The notes beneath the pieces are model-generated. The model had not been told where the DNA came from, did no database searches, and saw nothing but the letters and a program-made list of their open reading frames with translations. Positions 8,987-17,729 of a DNA stretch of 64,000 nucleotides are shown here, piece by piece. Made by a program: the position numbers and the translations under genes. Every line of letters starts with the position of its first letter. The stretch's first letter is position 1. The stretch comes from Candidatus Cloacimonetes bacterium 4572_55 (GTDB taxonomy: Bacteria; 4572-55), in NCBI GenBank assembly GCA_002084765.1, contig NBMB01000028.1, forward strand, positions 33,639 to 97,638, written 5' to 3'.

Positions 8987-11050
8987 ATGCCAAAAGTATC
9001 GAATTGGGGAAATTATCCGACTATAGAAGCCATCTCCGTCCCGTTTCAGGAAGTCGATGAAGCAAAGCAACTTATGCATGGATTTCAGTCTTGCATACCG
9101 CGCGGAATGGGTCGGTGTTATGGAGATTCCGCGCTTGCTCCAGTCGTGATCTCCACGCTTGATTTTAACCAGATATTGGCTTTTGACGAGAAACAGGGTA
9201 TCGTCACTTGCCAAAGCGGGACCACGTTCGAGCGGCTACTCGCCGAATTCGTTCCAAAGGGATGGTTTCCGCCGGTCACACCCGGAACAAAATTTGTCAC
9301 CATTGGCGGCGCGATCGCTTCGGATGTGCATGGCAAAAATCATCATAAAGAAGGATGTTTTTCCGATCATGTCCTGAATATCGAATTGATGACCGAGGAT
9401 GGGCGCGTCATCTGCTGCTCGCCTAAGGAAAACACCGATATTTTCAGCGCGACTCGCGGAGGAATGGGTCTGACCGGCTTGATCTTGACAGCGACTTTCC
9501 GTATGAAACGGATCGAGACCGCGTATATCAAACAAGAGGTTATCCGGTCCAATAATCTGAACCAGACTATGGAGCTTTTCGAGACCTCAGCGGATTGGAC
9601 ATATTCCATGGTGTGGATCGATTGTCTTTCCACCGGAGACGCAACTGGACGGAGCGTCATGTTTCGGGGCGAGCACGCGGATTTGGATGATCTGAGCTAT
9701 CATTCCGCGCGTTTTGATCCGTTGTCGATCCAGAAAAAACGGAAGTTGACCGCGCGTTTTTATCTCCCAGGATTTTTTCTTAACTCTTTGACAGTTAATG
9801 CATTTAATTATCTTTATTATCACCGCCATCACGCGGGCTCGTTGCGTTCTATCGTCGATTACGATACATTTTTTTATCCATTGGACTCGGTTCGTCATTG
9901 GAACCGAATTTACGGCGCAAAGGGGTTTATCCAATATCAATTCCTGTTGCCGCTCAAAGAAAGTCGGTCTGGATTAACGGAAATATTGAAAAAAATTCAA
10001 GACGCGAAAGCAGGCTCGTTCCTTGCCGTTTTAAAGCTCTTTGGACCGCAAGAAAACCTCATCTCTTTTCCACAAGAGGGATACACCTTAGCTTTAGATT
10101 TCCCGATCCGAAAAAATACGTTCGCGCTGTTAGACCAACTGGACAAAATCGTGTTGCAACGCGGAGGTCGGCTCTATCTAACAAAAGACGCGCGCATGTC
10201 TGCAGAAACTTTTTCTCGCGGCTATCCCCAAGCCGATCGGTTTATCGAGATCGTGAAAAAGGTGAATCCGAAAAAAAAATTTAACTCAATCCAATCACAA
10301 CGAATAGGAGCGACATCCATGAAAAGGGCTTTGATTCTCGGCGCGGGCGCGGACATCGGCAAGGCTCTGGCAAAGCGATTTGGTTACGCGGGTTTCGACT
10401 TAATCTTAGCCGCGCGAAACGTGGATAGGCTGAAGTCTATCGCAGTCGATATCGAGCGATCCTGCCATACTAAGGCGAGTCTGCTGGAGTTTGACGCTTT
10501 GGACTATGAGAGCCATGAGCGATTTTACCAGGAGATCGATCCCAAGCCGGAAGTTGTTGTCACTGTTTTCGGCTATCTCGGAGACCATACGCTGGCTCGG
10601 ATCGATTTCTCGGAAGCGCAAAAAATTATCGACGTCAATTATAAGGGTGCTGTATCGATCCTAAATATTATCGCCAACGATTTTGAGCGGCGTAAGTTCG
10701 GCACGATTATCGGGATCAGTTCTGTGGCGGGGGATCGAGGTCGAGAAAAAATTTATATTTATGGAAGCGCAAAAGCCGCGCTTTCCATCTACCTGGACGG
10801 GTTGCGCAATCGATTGTGCAAGTCTAACGTGCATGTGATCACTGTCAAACCCGGGTATGTGTTCACAAAAATGACCGAGCGGATACAACTTCCTCCTCTT
10901 CTAACTGCTTTGCCGGAGCAGGCGGCTCGAGACATTTTCCGAGCCTATCAAAAGAAAAAAAACACGGTTTATACTCTCTGGTTTTGGCGTTATATTATGC
11001 TTGCTGTCCGAAATATGCCAGAATCGATTTTTAAAAAGATGAAAATCTAA
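8987..11050 (+). CDS. dprE1: Fused DprE1-DprE2-type polyprenyl-phospho-ribose epimerase
   Basis: One open frame of 687 residues joins two enzymes usually made separately. Residues 1-444 match DprE1, the FAD oxidase of decaprenylphospho-ribose: GMGRCYGDSAL, PPVTPGTKFVTIGGAIASDV followed by HGKNHHKEG, and YLTKDARMSAETF. Residues 445-687 match DprE2, the SDR that reduces the 2-keto intermediate to the arabinose form: LGAGADIGKAL for NAD(P), a catalytic SS (GISSVAGDRG) and YxxxK (YGSAK). The DprE1 half ends where single-domain enzymes end (FNSIQSQRIG). A full Shine-Dalgarno AGGAG (10306-10310) and ATG (10319) remain at the joint, 8 bases apart, but there is no stop between the halves. The second half may therefore also be made alone. 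The lipid and sugar are inferred from the family; another polyprenyl-phospho-pentose is possible. Confidence 0.87.
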   Translation: MPKVSNWGNYPTIEAISVPFQEVDEAKQLMHGFQSCIPRGMGRCYGDSALAPVVISTLDFNQILAFDEKQGIVTCQSGTTFERLLAEFVPKGWFPPVTPGTKFVTIGGAIASDVHGKNHHKEGCFSDHVLNIELMTEDGRVICCSPKENTDIFSATRGGMGLTGLILTATFRMKRIETAYIKQEVIRSNNLNQTMELFETSADWTYSMVWIDCLSTGDATGRSVMFRGEHADLDDLSYHSARFDPLSIQKKRKLTARFYLPGFFLNSLTVNAFNYLYYHRHHAGSLRSIVDYDTFFYPLDSVRHWNRIYGAKGFIQYQFLLPLKESRSGLTEILKKIQDAKAGSFLAVLKLFGPQENLISFPQEGYTLALDFPIRKNTFALLDQLDKIVLQRGGRLYLTKDARMSAETFSRGYPQADRFIEIVKKVNPKKKFNSIQSQRIGATSMKRALILGAGADIGKALAKRFGYAGFDLILAARNVDRLKSIAVDIERSCHTKASLLEFDALDYESHERFYQEIDPKPEVVVTVFGYLGDHTLARIDFSEAQKIIDVNYKGAVSILNIIANDFERRKFGTIIGISSVAGDRGREKIYIYGSAKAALSIYLDGLRNRLCKSNVHVITVKPGYVFTKMTERIQLPPLLTALPEQAARDIFRAYQKKKNTVYTLWFWRYIMLAVRNMPESIFKKMKI

Positions 11051-11068
11051 TGCTGGAATATCAAAAAA

Positions 11069-12238
11069 ATGAAAGATAAACGCTGCATTATCATCGTATT
11101 GGATGGAGTCGGCATCGGCGCGCTGCCGGATGCTGATCAATATGGAGATTCGGGTTCCCATACGCTGGCGCACACGGCTGAAGCTGTTGGAGGCCTACAA
11201 CTTCCGCATCTCCAAGCTCTCGGATTAGGAAATATCGACCGATTAAAAGGCATGCCTCCTTCGGAAAATCCTCAAGCGGCTTATGGAAAAATGACGGAAA
11301 GATCAGAAGGAAAAGATAGCTCGTCAGGACATTGGGAGATCGGCGGCGTGATCTCTGCGACGCGATTTCCGGTCTATCCAGAAGGATTTCCCCCAGAAAT
11401 CGTCACCCGTTTTTCAGAAGCGATCAGACGCGGTATTCTGGGAAATAAAACCGCTTCGGGAACAGAAATTATAGCGGAGTTGGGACAAGAGCATTGCCGG
11501 ACTGGTAAGCCGATTGTCTATACGTCCGCTGATAGCGTGTTCCAAATCGCGGCGCATGAGGAGGTCTATCCGGTTGGTGAGTTATACGAAATATGCCGGG
11601 TAGCCCGACGTATTTTGACTGGGGATCACGCGGTGTGTCGGGTGATCGCACGGCCATTTATCGGCTCGGAATCCAGCGGATTTGTCCGCACATCTCGGCG
11701 TCGGGATTTTTCTCTGCCGCCTCCCAATGAGACCGTTCTGGAAGCCGCGCAAAAAGCAGGTATCCCCACGTATGGCATTGGCAAAACTGACGATCTGTTT
11801 GCCGGGGTCGGGCTGGGCGAGGTTCGGCATACCGCATCCAACAAGGAGGGAATAGAGGAGACCATTCAGAGCTTGGAGGATCGGGATCGCGGCTTAATTT
11901 TTGTCAACCTGGTCGAAACCGATATGTTATGGGGACATCGGCGCAACCCGGTCGGTTTTTATCAAGCCTTGCAGAAATTCGATCACGCGCTGCCAGACCT
12001 CATCTCTCGCTTATCGTCGGAAGACATGCTGATTTTGACCGCTGACCATGGCGTGGATCCGACCGCTCCCGGTTCGGATCACACACGAGAATATGTCCCG
12101 CTATTGGTCTATGGTCAAAAAGCGATCGATTTGGGAATCCGAAAAACGTTCGCGGATGTGGGGGCAAGCGTGGGAGAATTTTTTGGTATCCCCTATCGCG
12201 GACAGGGCGACAGTTTCTGGCAGGAGATTTATCCATGA
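11069..12238 (+). CDS. deoB: Phosphopentomutase
   Basis: DeoB interconverts ribose or deoxyribose 1-phosphate and 5-phosphate, linking nucleoside breakdown to the pentose phosphate pathway. The 389-residue product belongs to the alkaline-phosphatase-like metalloenzyme superfamily: IIIVLDGVGIGALPDA carries the first metal ligands, EGKDSSSGHWEIGG the active-site threonine/serine region, IVYTSADSVFQIAAHEE is a typical DeoB signature, and ILTADHGVDPTAPGSDHTRE carries the C-terminal Asp/His metal ligands. Length is normal. It starts 18 bases after the DprE fusion and overlaps dapF by four bases, so the genes are probably one operon. A nucleoside transporter at 33.97 kb could feed it but is not linked. 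Confidence 0.96.
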   Translation: MKDKRCIIIVLDGVGIGALPDADQYGDSGSHTLAHTAEAVGGLQLPHLQALGLGNIDRLKGMPPSENPQAAYGKMTERSEGKDSSSGHWEIGGVISATRFPVYPEGFPPEIVTRFSEAIRRGILGNKTASGTEIIAELGQEHCRTGKPIVYTSADSVFQIAAHEEVYPVGELYEICRVARRILTGDHAVCRVIARPFIGSESSGFVRTSRRRDFSLPPPNETVLEAAQKAGIPTYGIGKTDDLFAGVGLGEVRHTASNKEGIEETIQSLEDRDRGLIFVNLVETDMLWGHRRNPVGFYQALQKFDHALPDLISRLSSEDMLILTADHGVDPTAPGSDHTREYVPLLVYGQKAIDLGIRKTFADVGASVGEFFGIPYRGQGDSFWQEIYP

Positions 12239-13122
12239 CGCCGCGCATGCTCGAATTTAGCAAAATGCACGGCGCAGGCAATGATTTTATCGTGATCGAT
12301 CATCGAGATAATCGGCTGGAGTCGATTTTGCCCGATATTATCCGAAATCTCTGCGACCGGCACTTCGGCGTCGGCGCGGACGGAGCACTCTTAATTGAGA
12401 CGTCGGATAAACCCGACCAGGCCAACTATCGGATGCGTTTTTATAACCAGGACGGTTCCGAGGCGGATATGTGCGGAAATGCGGGTCGTTGCGCGGCTCA
12501 ATACAGTTTTCGCCGAGGTATCGCGGGGAAAGCCCACGCGTTTGCCACAAAAAGTGGAGTATATCGAGCCGAAGTTCATACGAATCGTCTGGTCTCTCTT
12601 TTTCTGCCGCCCGTGGCTCAATTCTGCATGAATCAGGAAATTGTTGTTGACGGAGATCGGATCAAGCTCCATGTTTTGGATACTGGTGTGCCTCATGCCG
12701 TCATTTTTTATCCAAATTTGTTGGATTTTTCAGATTTTTTTAGCAACTCGATTGTCGATCTCAAAAAAATTGGGCGTGGAGTTCGCTTCCATCCTGAATT
12801 TGAGCCCGCAGGTATAAACGTTGATCTGGTCGGACAGCCGCGGCAAGGACTCGACGGACAATCGATTTTTCCGATCCGAACCTACGAGAGAGGCGTGGAG
12901 GATGAGACATTGGCATGCGGTACCGGAATTGTCGCCGCGTCTCTCGCGCTCCATGCGGTCCGAGATGTTCCCTCGCCGATCCAATTCACAACGACTGGCA
13001 GAAGTTCTTTGCAGACAAGGTTCCTGCTCGATAAAAATGTGTATCGGAAGATCGAACTGACAGGTCCCACGAAAATGGTCTTTCAAGGAAAATTAGACCT
13101 GAAAGGGATATCTCTATGTTGA
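12235..13122 (+). CDS. dapF: Diaminopimelate epimerase
   Basis: DapF converts LL- to meso-diaminopimelate for lysine and peptidoglycan synthesis. The 295-residue product has the family N-terminus FSKMHGAGNDFIVIDHRDN, the first catalytic cysteine in ADMCGNAGRCAAQY and the second in ETLACGTGIVAASLA, the pair that acts as base and acid in the PLP-independent mechanism. The start at 12235 overlaps the deoB stop as ATGA, favouring translational coupling; an alternative ATG four codons later (12247) would also give a complete enzyme. Length is slightly above the usual 275-280 because of a loop around KKIGRGVRFHPEFEPAG. Confidence 0.96.
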   Translation: MTPRMLEFSKMHGAGNDFIVIDHRDNRLESILPDIIRNLCDRHFGVGADGALLIETSDKPDQANYRMRFYNQDGSEADMCGNAGRCAAQYSFRRGIAGKAHAFATKSGVYRAEVHTNRLVSLFLPPVAQFCMNQEIVVDGDRIKLHVLDTGVPHAVIFYPNLLDFSDFFSNSIVDLKKIGRGVRFHPEFEPAGINVDLVGQPRQGLDGQSIFPIRTYERGVEDETLACGTGIVAASLALHAVRDVPSPIQFTTTGRSSLQTRFLLDKNVYRKIELTGPTKMVFQGKLDLKGISLC

Positions 13123-13224
13123 AAAATTGCTTACTCAAATACCGGTGGGTTATTCAGGCTAAGCGAATAGACAGCATGCCGAACGGATCGATTTGTCATA
13201 AGTGAGGTGGTTTTACTTTTTCTC

Positions 13225-13253
13225 TTGACAAAGATGTCATATTTTCTTATAAC
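13225..13253 (+). promoter_or_regulatory. Sigma70-type promoter of the PilZ gene
   Basis: TTGACA (13225-13230) and TATAAC (13248-13253) are separated by exactly 17 bases, six of six and five of six consensus matches. Transcription would begin near 13260, giving a leader of about 85 bases. That leader holds a TAAGGG/CCCTTA hairpin around TTTCGAAA at about 13288-13309 and a GAGGAGGGAG ribosome binding site before the ATG at 13346. Confidence 0.75.
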
Positions 13254-13345
13254 TTGTAACTGTTTAGCTATGCTCATAGAGTTTAAGGGCTTTCGAAAAC
13301 CCTTAGGCTCCTGTCCGACGTCTTCACTATAACGAGGAGGGAGTT

Positions 13346-13693
13346 ATGGAAGGCACGTTTCAAGATCGTCAGCATCCGAGGATTGCGTCGCTTAACTTGG
13401 TCTGTTTTACCCGTTATGATGAGAAAGGATTTCCGGTGTATGAAAACATCGGACGGACAAAAGACCTGAGTGCTGGCGGTATTCTTCTGGAATGCAATCA
13501 AAACTTTCCGATCTGCGCACAGTTGGAAATCGTCGTGGCTGCTCATGAGCAATTGGTCACCGCTATGGGAGAAGTCAAACGGGTGGAAGCGATTCCGGGA
13601 AGTAAAAAGTTTGATGTAGGGATAAAATTTATCAAGATTTCGGAAAGAAATCGCGAAAGTATTAACAAATTTTTAGAACGTGAAATTATTTGA
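13346..13693 (+). CDS. Single-domain PilZ protein (c-di-GMP receptor)
   Basis: A 115-residue protein consisting of one PilZ domain. Both c-di-GMP-binding signatures are present: RxxxR as RQHPR near residue 8 and [D/N]xSxxG as DLSAGG near residue 41, followed by the beta-strand pattern ILLECN, LEIVVAAHE, VTAMGEVKRVE and KKFDVGIKFIKIS. Single-domain PilZ proteins bind cyclic di-GMP and pass the signal to a partner such as a motility, secretion or polysaccharide machine; the partner is not evident here. The gene has its own strong promoter and a very good ribosome binding site, so it starts a new transcription unit that may continue into the damaged GWxTD gene 21 bases downstream. Confidence 0.88.
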   Translation: MEGTFQDRQHPRIASLNLVCFTRYDEKGFPVYENIGRTKDLSAGGILLECNQNFPICAQLEIVVAAHEQLVTAMGEVKRVEAIPGSKKFDVGIKFIKISERNRESINKFLEREII

Positions 13694-13714
13694 TTTAACC
13701 GATGCGAGCCAAAC

Positions 13715-14909
13715 ATGTTACATTCTTCTAAAAAAGCCCTCTTCATTGGAGTCGGCTTTTTTATTTTCTGTTTTGGAATAATTCCCTGTGCGACCGGATT
13801 GGAAGATTTTCGGGAAAAAAACGGCGGTTTTGTCATAGACGCGGCTGGGTTCTGGGAAAATTCCGAGATTTCGCTGCTTGAAGTCTATTATAGCCTGCCG
13901 TACTCGGCTCTGCAATTTGTCAAAGGTCAGATTTCAAATTCCGCCAGGCGTTTATAAAATCAAAGCAAAGGTGGAGGATCGGCATAACAAAAAAAGCTAC
14001 GCGGTCGAAGAGGAAACGGAAATCGCCCCATTTCCCATAGAAAAATTTGGATTGACGCAGATTCAATTTGCGGAGCTTATCGATCCGGATTCAATAGAAA
14101 CCCCTTTTAGCAAACATGGCTATCGGATCGCGCCAAATGCAGACCGCACGTTCGGGGAAAATCGCGCAGACTTTTTTTTCTATTCCGAACTGCTCTCAAC
14201 GCCCGAAAACTACGGCGATTTTCGGATTGATTATCGGCTGTCGAATGAGAAAGATTCGCTGTGTGTCGAAAATGGAGCGACAATATCCGTAAACGATCCA
14301 GTGACGCCCTTTACCGGCTCCGCAGATATCTCCAACCTGAAGGACGGAACCTATACGTTGACGCTGGTCGCTGAAAATCTATCCGACCACGAACAACACG
14401 AAAAAGTTGTTACACACGACGAATTTTCGATCGTGTGGTCTCAGATCTCCTGGGGAGGAGACTATAAAGAGGCATACAGACAAATCCTCTATATTGCCAG
14501 TGATGAAGAACTTGATGGATTTAAAAAATTAGAGGACGCTACGGACGAGGAGCGCATCGATTTTTTGGTTCGATTTTGGGCAAAGCGGGACCCAATTCCT
14601 CGCACGCCTCAAAATGAATATATGCAAGAACATTTCCGCCGTCTCCAATATGCAAACGAAGCGTTCGGCTCAACGATCCCAGGCTGGCGAACCGACATGG
14701 GCAGAATCTATATCAAATTTGGCGAGCCGGACGAGATCGATCGGCATCCCTTCAATTTCGACACTGCCCCTTATGAGATATGGCTATACTACCGTTGCGG
14801 ATACCGCTTTGTCTTTGTCGATGAGAACGGATATGGGCGGTATAATATGGTCGAACCCAGCACGGAAGGGACCTATTCTACGGAATGCACCAACAGGGCT
14901 TATGAATAA
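13715..14909 (+). pseudogene. GWxTD-domain protein disrupted by an internal deletion and frameshift
   Basis: The 5' part (13715 to about 13935) encodes a signal peptide (KKALFIGVGFFIFCFGIIP) and the family start FVIDAAGFWENSEISLLEVY followed by YSLPYSALQFVKG, then runs to a stop at 13957. The rest continues in another frame from about 13920 as LSKVRFQIPPGVYKIKAKVE and includes the GWxTD core GWRTDMGRIYIKFGEPDEID near the C-terminus, stopping at 14909. In related proteins about 50 residues separate LQFVK from the xLPPGxY strand, so the two frames look joined by a deletion rather than a one-base slip. The junction sequence TCAAAGGTCAGA reads sensibly in both frames, suggesting microhomology. 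GWxTD proteins are exported and of unknown function. An assembly error is the alternative. Confidence 0.75.
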
Positions 14910-14938
14910 TTCGATTTTCCTCACATGGCGAAAACATC

Positions 14939-15118
14939 ATGATTTTTGTGGATGAAAATTTTTGTGATCTCTGCGGCGCGTGCGTGGCTGTCTGCCCAGC
15001 TGACACAATCCAACTTCGTCAATATCAATTGCTTATCAAATCGACCTGCGTGGACTGTCAGATCTGCGTTCGGATCTGCCCCATCGGCTGTCTTGAACAA
15101 CGGGAGGCGTCCGAATGA
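14939..15118 (+). CDS. Small two-[4Fe-4S] ferredoxin
   Basis: A 59-residue ferredoxin carrying two complete cluster motifs: CDLCGACVAVCP (Cys 9, 12, 15, 19) and CVDCQICVRICP (Cys 37, 40, 43, 47). The second Cys of each motif binds one cluster and the last Cys of each binds the other, as in clostridial-type 2[4Fe-4S] ferredoxins. It starts 29 bases after the GWxTD stop and overlaps the next gene as ATGA, so it is translationally coupled to the geranylgeranyl-reductase-type flavoprotein. The natural inference is that it supplies low-potential electrons to that enzyme, as proposed for ferredoxin-linked archaeal geranylgeranyl reductases. Confidence 0.88.
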   Translation: MIFVDENFCDLCGACVAVCPADTIQLRQYQLLIKSTCVDCQICVRICPIGCLEQREASE

Positions 15119-16323
15119 ATCGGAAAATGGATTATGATGTGATCGTTGTCGGCGCGGGACCTGCCGGCTCTACCGCGGCTCAATGCGCGGCGGAACAAAA
15201 TGTTTCCGTCTTATTGCTGGAAAAAGATCGGGAGATCGGAGTCCCAGTGCGATGCGCAGAGGGGATCAGCGGCAGAAGTCTGCGTCAATTCGTGGATCCG
15301 ACGATGAATTCGAGCCGGGCATGGATTGGGCAGGAGATACAAGGTGCTCGGCTGATCGCTCCAGATGGTCATTATGTGGATATATTCGACGACCACATCG
15401 GGTACGTGTTGGAACGGCGGATATTCGACCGGTATCTGGCGCAATTGGCAGCGGAATCCGGAGCGCATGTCCGAACAAATTGCGAAGTGGATGGACTGTT
15501 GTTTGACGAGCGGAATTTTGTATCCGGCGTCCGAATTCGCCGTGGGAAAAAAAGCGAACGGATCCAGGCAAAAGTTGTGATCGGTTGCGACGGTGTCGAG
15601 TCTCGAATCGGCTATTGGGCTGGACTGAAAACAACGCTCCGTCCAAAAGATATGGAAAGTTGCTATCAATATACCGCGGCGCATCCCGATATTAATGAAA
15701 ATCTGTGTCAGTTTTATGTGGGGTCAAATTACGCTCCTGGGGGATACGCGTGGGTATTCCCAAAAGGCAAGGGAATTGCCAATATTGGGCTGGGAATAAG
15801 CGGGGGACAGAGTGATCTCAATAAGAATGCCAAGCAAATTTTGGATCAATTTATGTCGGTTCATTTCCCAAAAGCCGAGATTCTCAGCGCGATTTGCGGA
15901 GGCGTTCCGGTCGCGCTCTTCATGAAGCGTATGGTTTCCGACGGCATTATGTTGGCGGGCGACGCGGCTCACCAGGTGAACACCATGACCGGCGGCGGCA
16001 TTGCGAGCGGGATGTTCGGAGGTCGTGAAGCCGGCAGAATCGCCGCGGAAGCTGTGATCGAGGATGACGTATCATGCAGCCGGCTCTCTAATTACCATGA
16101 CCGATGGGAAAAAGTGCAAGGTAAAAAATTGCGCCGGTACGATCGATTGGCACAAGCGGTCGAAAAAATAGATGATGAAACATTTAACCGAACATGCACG
16201 CTCTTACAGAAGATTGACCCCAAAGAATTGACGCTCGGAACGGTTTTTAAAACTGCTCTTAAACATGAGCCGAAACTCCTGGTCGAGGTGGCGAAAATAT
16301 TCTTCCATCAAACTTTTTCTTAG
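15115..16323 (+). CDS. Geranylgeranyl-reductase-family FAD-dependent oxidoreductase
   Basis: A 402-residue flavoprotein of the geranylgeranyl/digeranylgeranylglycerophospholipid reductase family. It begins with the FAD-binding GxGxxG strand (YDVIVVGAGPAGSTAAQCAA), has the family motif VPVRCAEGISGRSL with its cysteine, the YAWVFPKGKGIANIGLGI strand of the substrate domain and the second FAD motif GIMLAGDAAHQVNTMTGGGI. These enzymes saturate isoprenoid double bonds in lipids, quinone side chains or polyprenyl carriers. The overlapping ferredoxin gene points to ferredoxin as donor. The substrate here is unknown; menaquinone tail or polyprenyl phosphate saturation are reasonable guesses in a bacterium. 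The last 70 residues are helical and lysine-rich (VQGKKLRRYDRLAQAVEKI). Confidence 0.9.
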   Translation: MNRKMDYDVIVVGAGPAGSTAAQCAAEQNVSVLLLEKDREIGVPVRCAEGISGRSLRQFVDPTMNSSRAWIGQEIQGARLIAPDGHYVDIFDDHIGYVLERRIFDRYLAQLAAESGAHVRTNCEVDGLLFDERNFVSGVRIRRGKKSERIQAKVVIGCDGVESRIGYWAGLKTTLRPKDMESCYQYTAAHPDINENLCQFYVGSNYAPGGYAWVFPKGKGIANIGLGISGGQSDLNKNAKQILDQFMSVHFPKAEILSAICGGVPVALFMKRMVSDGIMLAGDAAHQVNTMTGGGIASGMFGGREAGRIAAEAVIEDDVSCSRLSNYHDRWEKVQGKKLRRYDRLAQAVEKIDDETFNRTCTLLQKIDPKELTLGTVFKTALKHEPKLLVEVAKIFFHQTFS

Positions 16324-16566
16324 CCTGCATTATTCATAAGCCTCGAAGAACCAGAGATATCAGATGTTTGATATTTAATGGGTTAAAGTCTATTTTTAAC
16401 GACATTTCCAAGAGAACTCAGCTTCTATGAGGATTTCAGAACCCTTATTTGGGCTGACTCTGCGCTCTCTGTGACTCTGTTGCGAATATAGTGAAATGCG
16501 CGCAAAAGATCGGTTTTCCTGAAGAAAATTTGGCAAAAAAGATATAATTCTTTAATTATCAATTCT

Positions 16567-17712
16567 TACGTCGGTCCCTGGATACTCAAGTTCATCCTCC
16601 CGGAACATCTGGAAAAATTTCAGCTTATCGACGATCTGGCACTTACCTTGATCGCGTTCAACGCGGGTGCTGAGCTGAACATCAACCGGCTGAAAAAGCG
16701 CATTCGGAGCATTGTGCTTATCATCCTGATGCAGACGATCGTTACGGTCACTCTGACAACCGTGGTCATTCTTCTGATAAAACCCTTTGTCGAGCCATTT
16801 GCAAACCAGCCTATCGCTCTGATCTTCGGCATCGGCTTGATCATCGGCGTTATATCAGTCGCCAAATCCCCCTCCCAGACCATTGCCGTGATTGTCGAGA
16901 CGCGCTCCAAAGGCATAATGACCGATACGGTTCTTGGCGTCACTGTGCTGAAAGATATCGTGGTCATCATCCTGTTTACGTTAGTTATAAATATTGTCAA
17001 ATCCCTGACCGGAACCGACACTTCCTTGAATATCTCAGCTTTGGTTTCATTGTTGGTAGAAATAGCGTTATCGATCCTATCCGGTGCTGTGTATGGCTAT
17101 ATCATCATTTTATACTTTCGACATATCCGCCAGGAATTGCTTATTTTTATTGTCGGAATCGGCTTTTTTATCACCACATTGTCCCATCAATTTCATTTAG
17201 AATTTTTGCTCACATGCATGGTTGTTGGCTTTGTTGTCGAAAATTTTTCAAATTACGGAAATAAATTTCTGGAAGGCGTTGAAAAAAGCTCGTTGCCCGT
17301 GTATCTTGTCTTTTTTTCGATAGCGGGAGCAAATCTGAATCTGCCGATCCTTTACTCCCTGTGGCCCATAGCTCTGGTCATTGTATTCTCTCGATTAATA
17401 TCGATCTATCTCGGCACCTACAGCGGCGCGCGCCTCGCCGGAGACGATCCAAAAATTTGTCGCCTTGCCTGGTCGGGATTTATCGGACAAGCTGGAGTGA
17501 GCCTCGGTTTTGCCATTATCGTCTCTCGACAGCTCCCGGAAATCGGCAATGTGGTCAAAAATATGATCGTCGCCGCAATCGTAATTAATATGATTATAGG
17601 GCCCATTATCTTCAAATGGGCGTTGCAAAAATCCGGCGAAACATCTGCCCCGACTCTTCGGTCTTCCAGAAAACTCAAGCAGGTGAGAGACCTGAAGCCA
17701 AAAAAAGTATAA
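16567..17712 (+). pseudogene. 5'-truncated cation/proton antiporter, copy 1 of a tandem pair
   Basis: Similarity to the intact antiporter downstream (17730-19085) begins abruptly at 16567 with VGPWILKF, equivalent to about residue 68 of copy 2, and continues colinearly to the end: LIDDLALTLIAFNAGAELN, then AKSPSQTIAVIVETRSKG, and LAGDD followed by GFIGQAGVSLGFAII and FKWALQKSGE. The first two membrane helices and any conventional start codon of the family are absent; codons upstream to the TGA at 16492 encode unrelated sequence. A TTG at 16648 could start a still shorter product lacking three helices. I read it as a decayed duplicate of a CPA2/KefB-type antiporter; the two copies differ enough that the duplication is old. 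Confidence 0.72.
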
Positions 17713-17729
17713 GAAAAAGGTATCTTACC

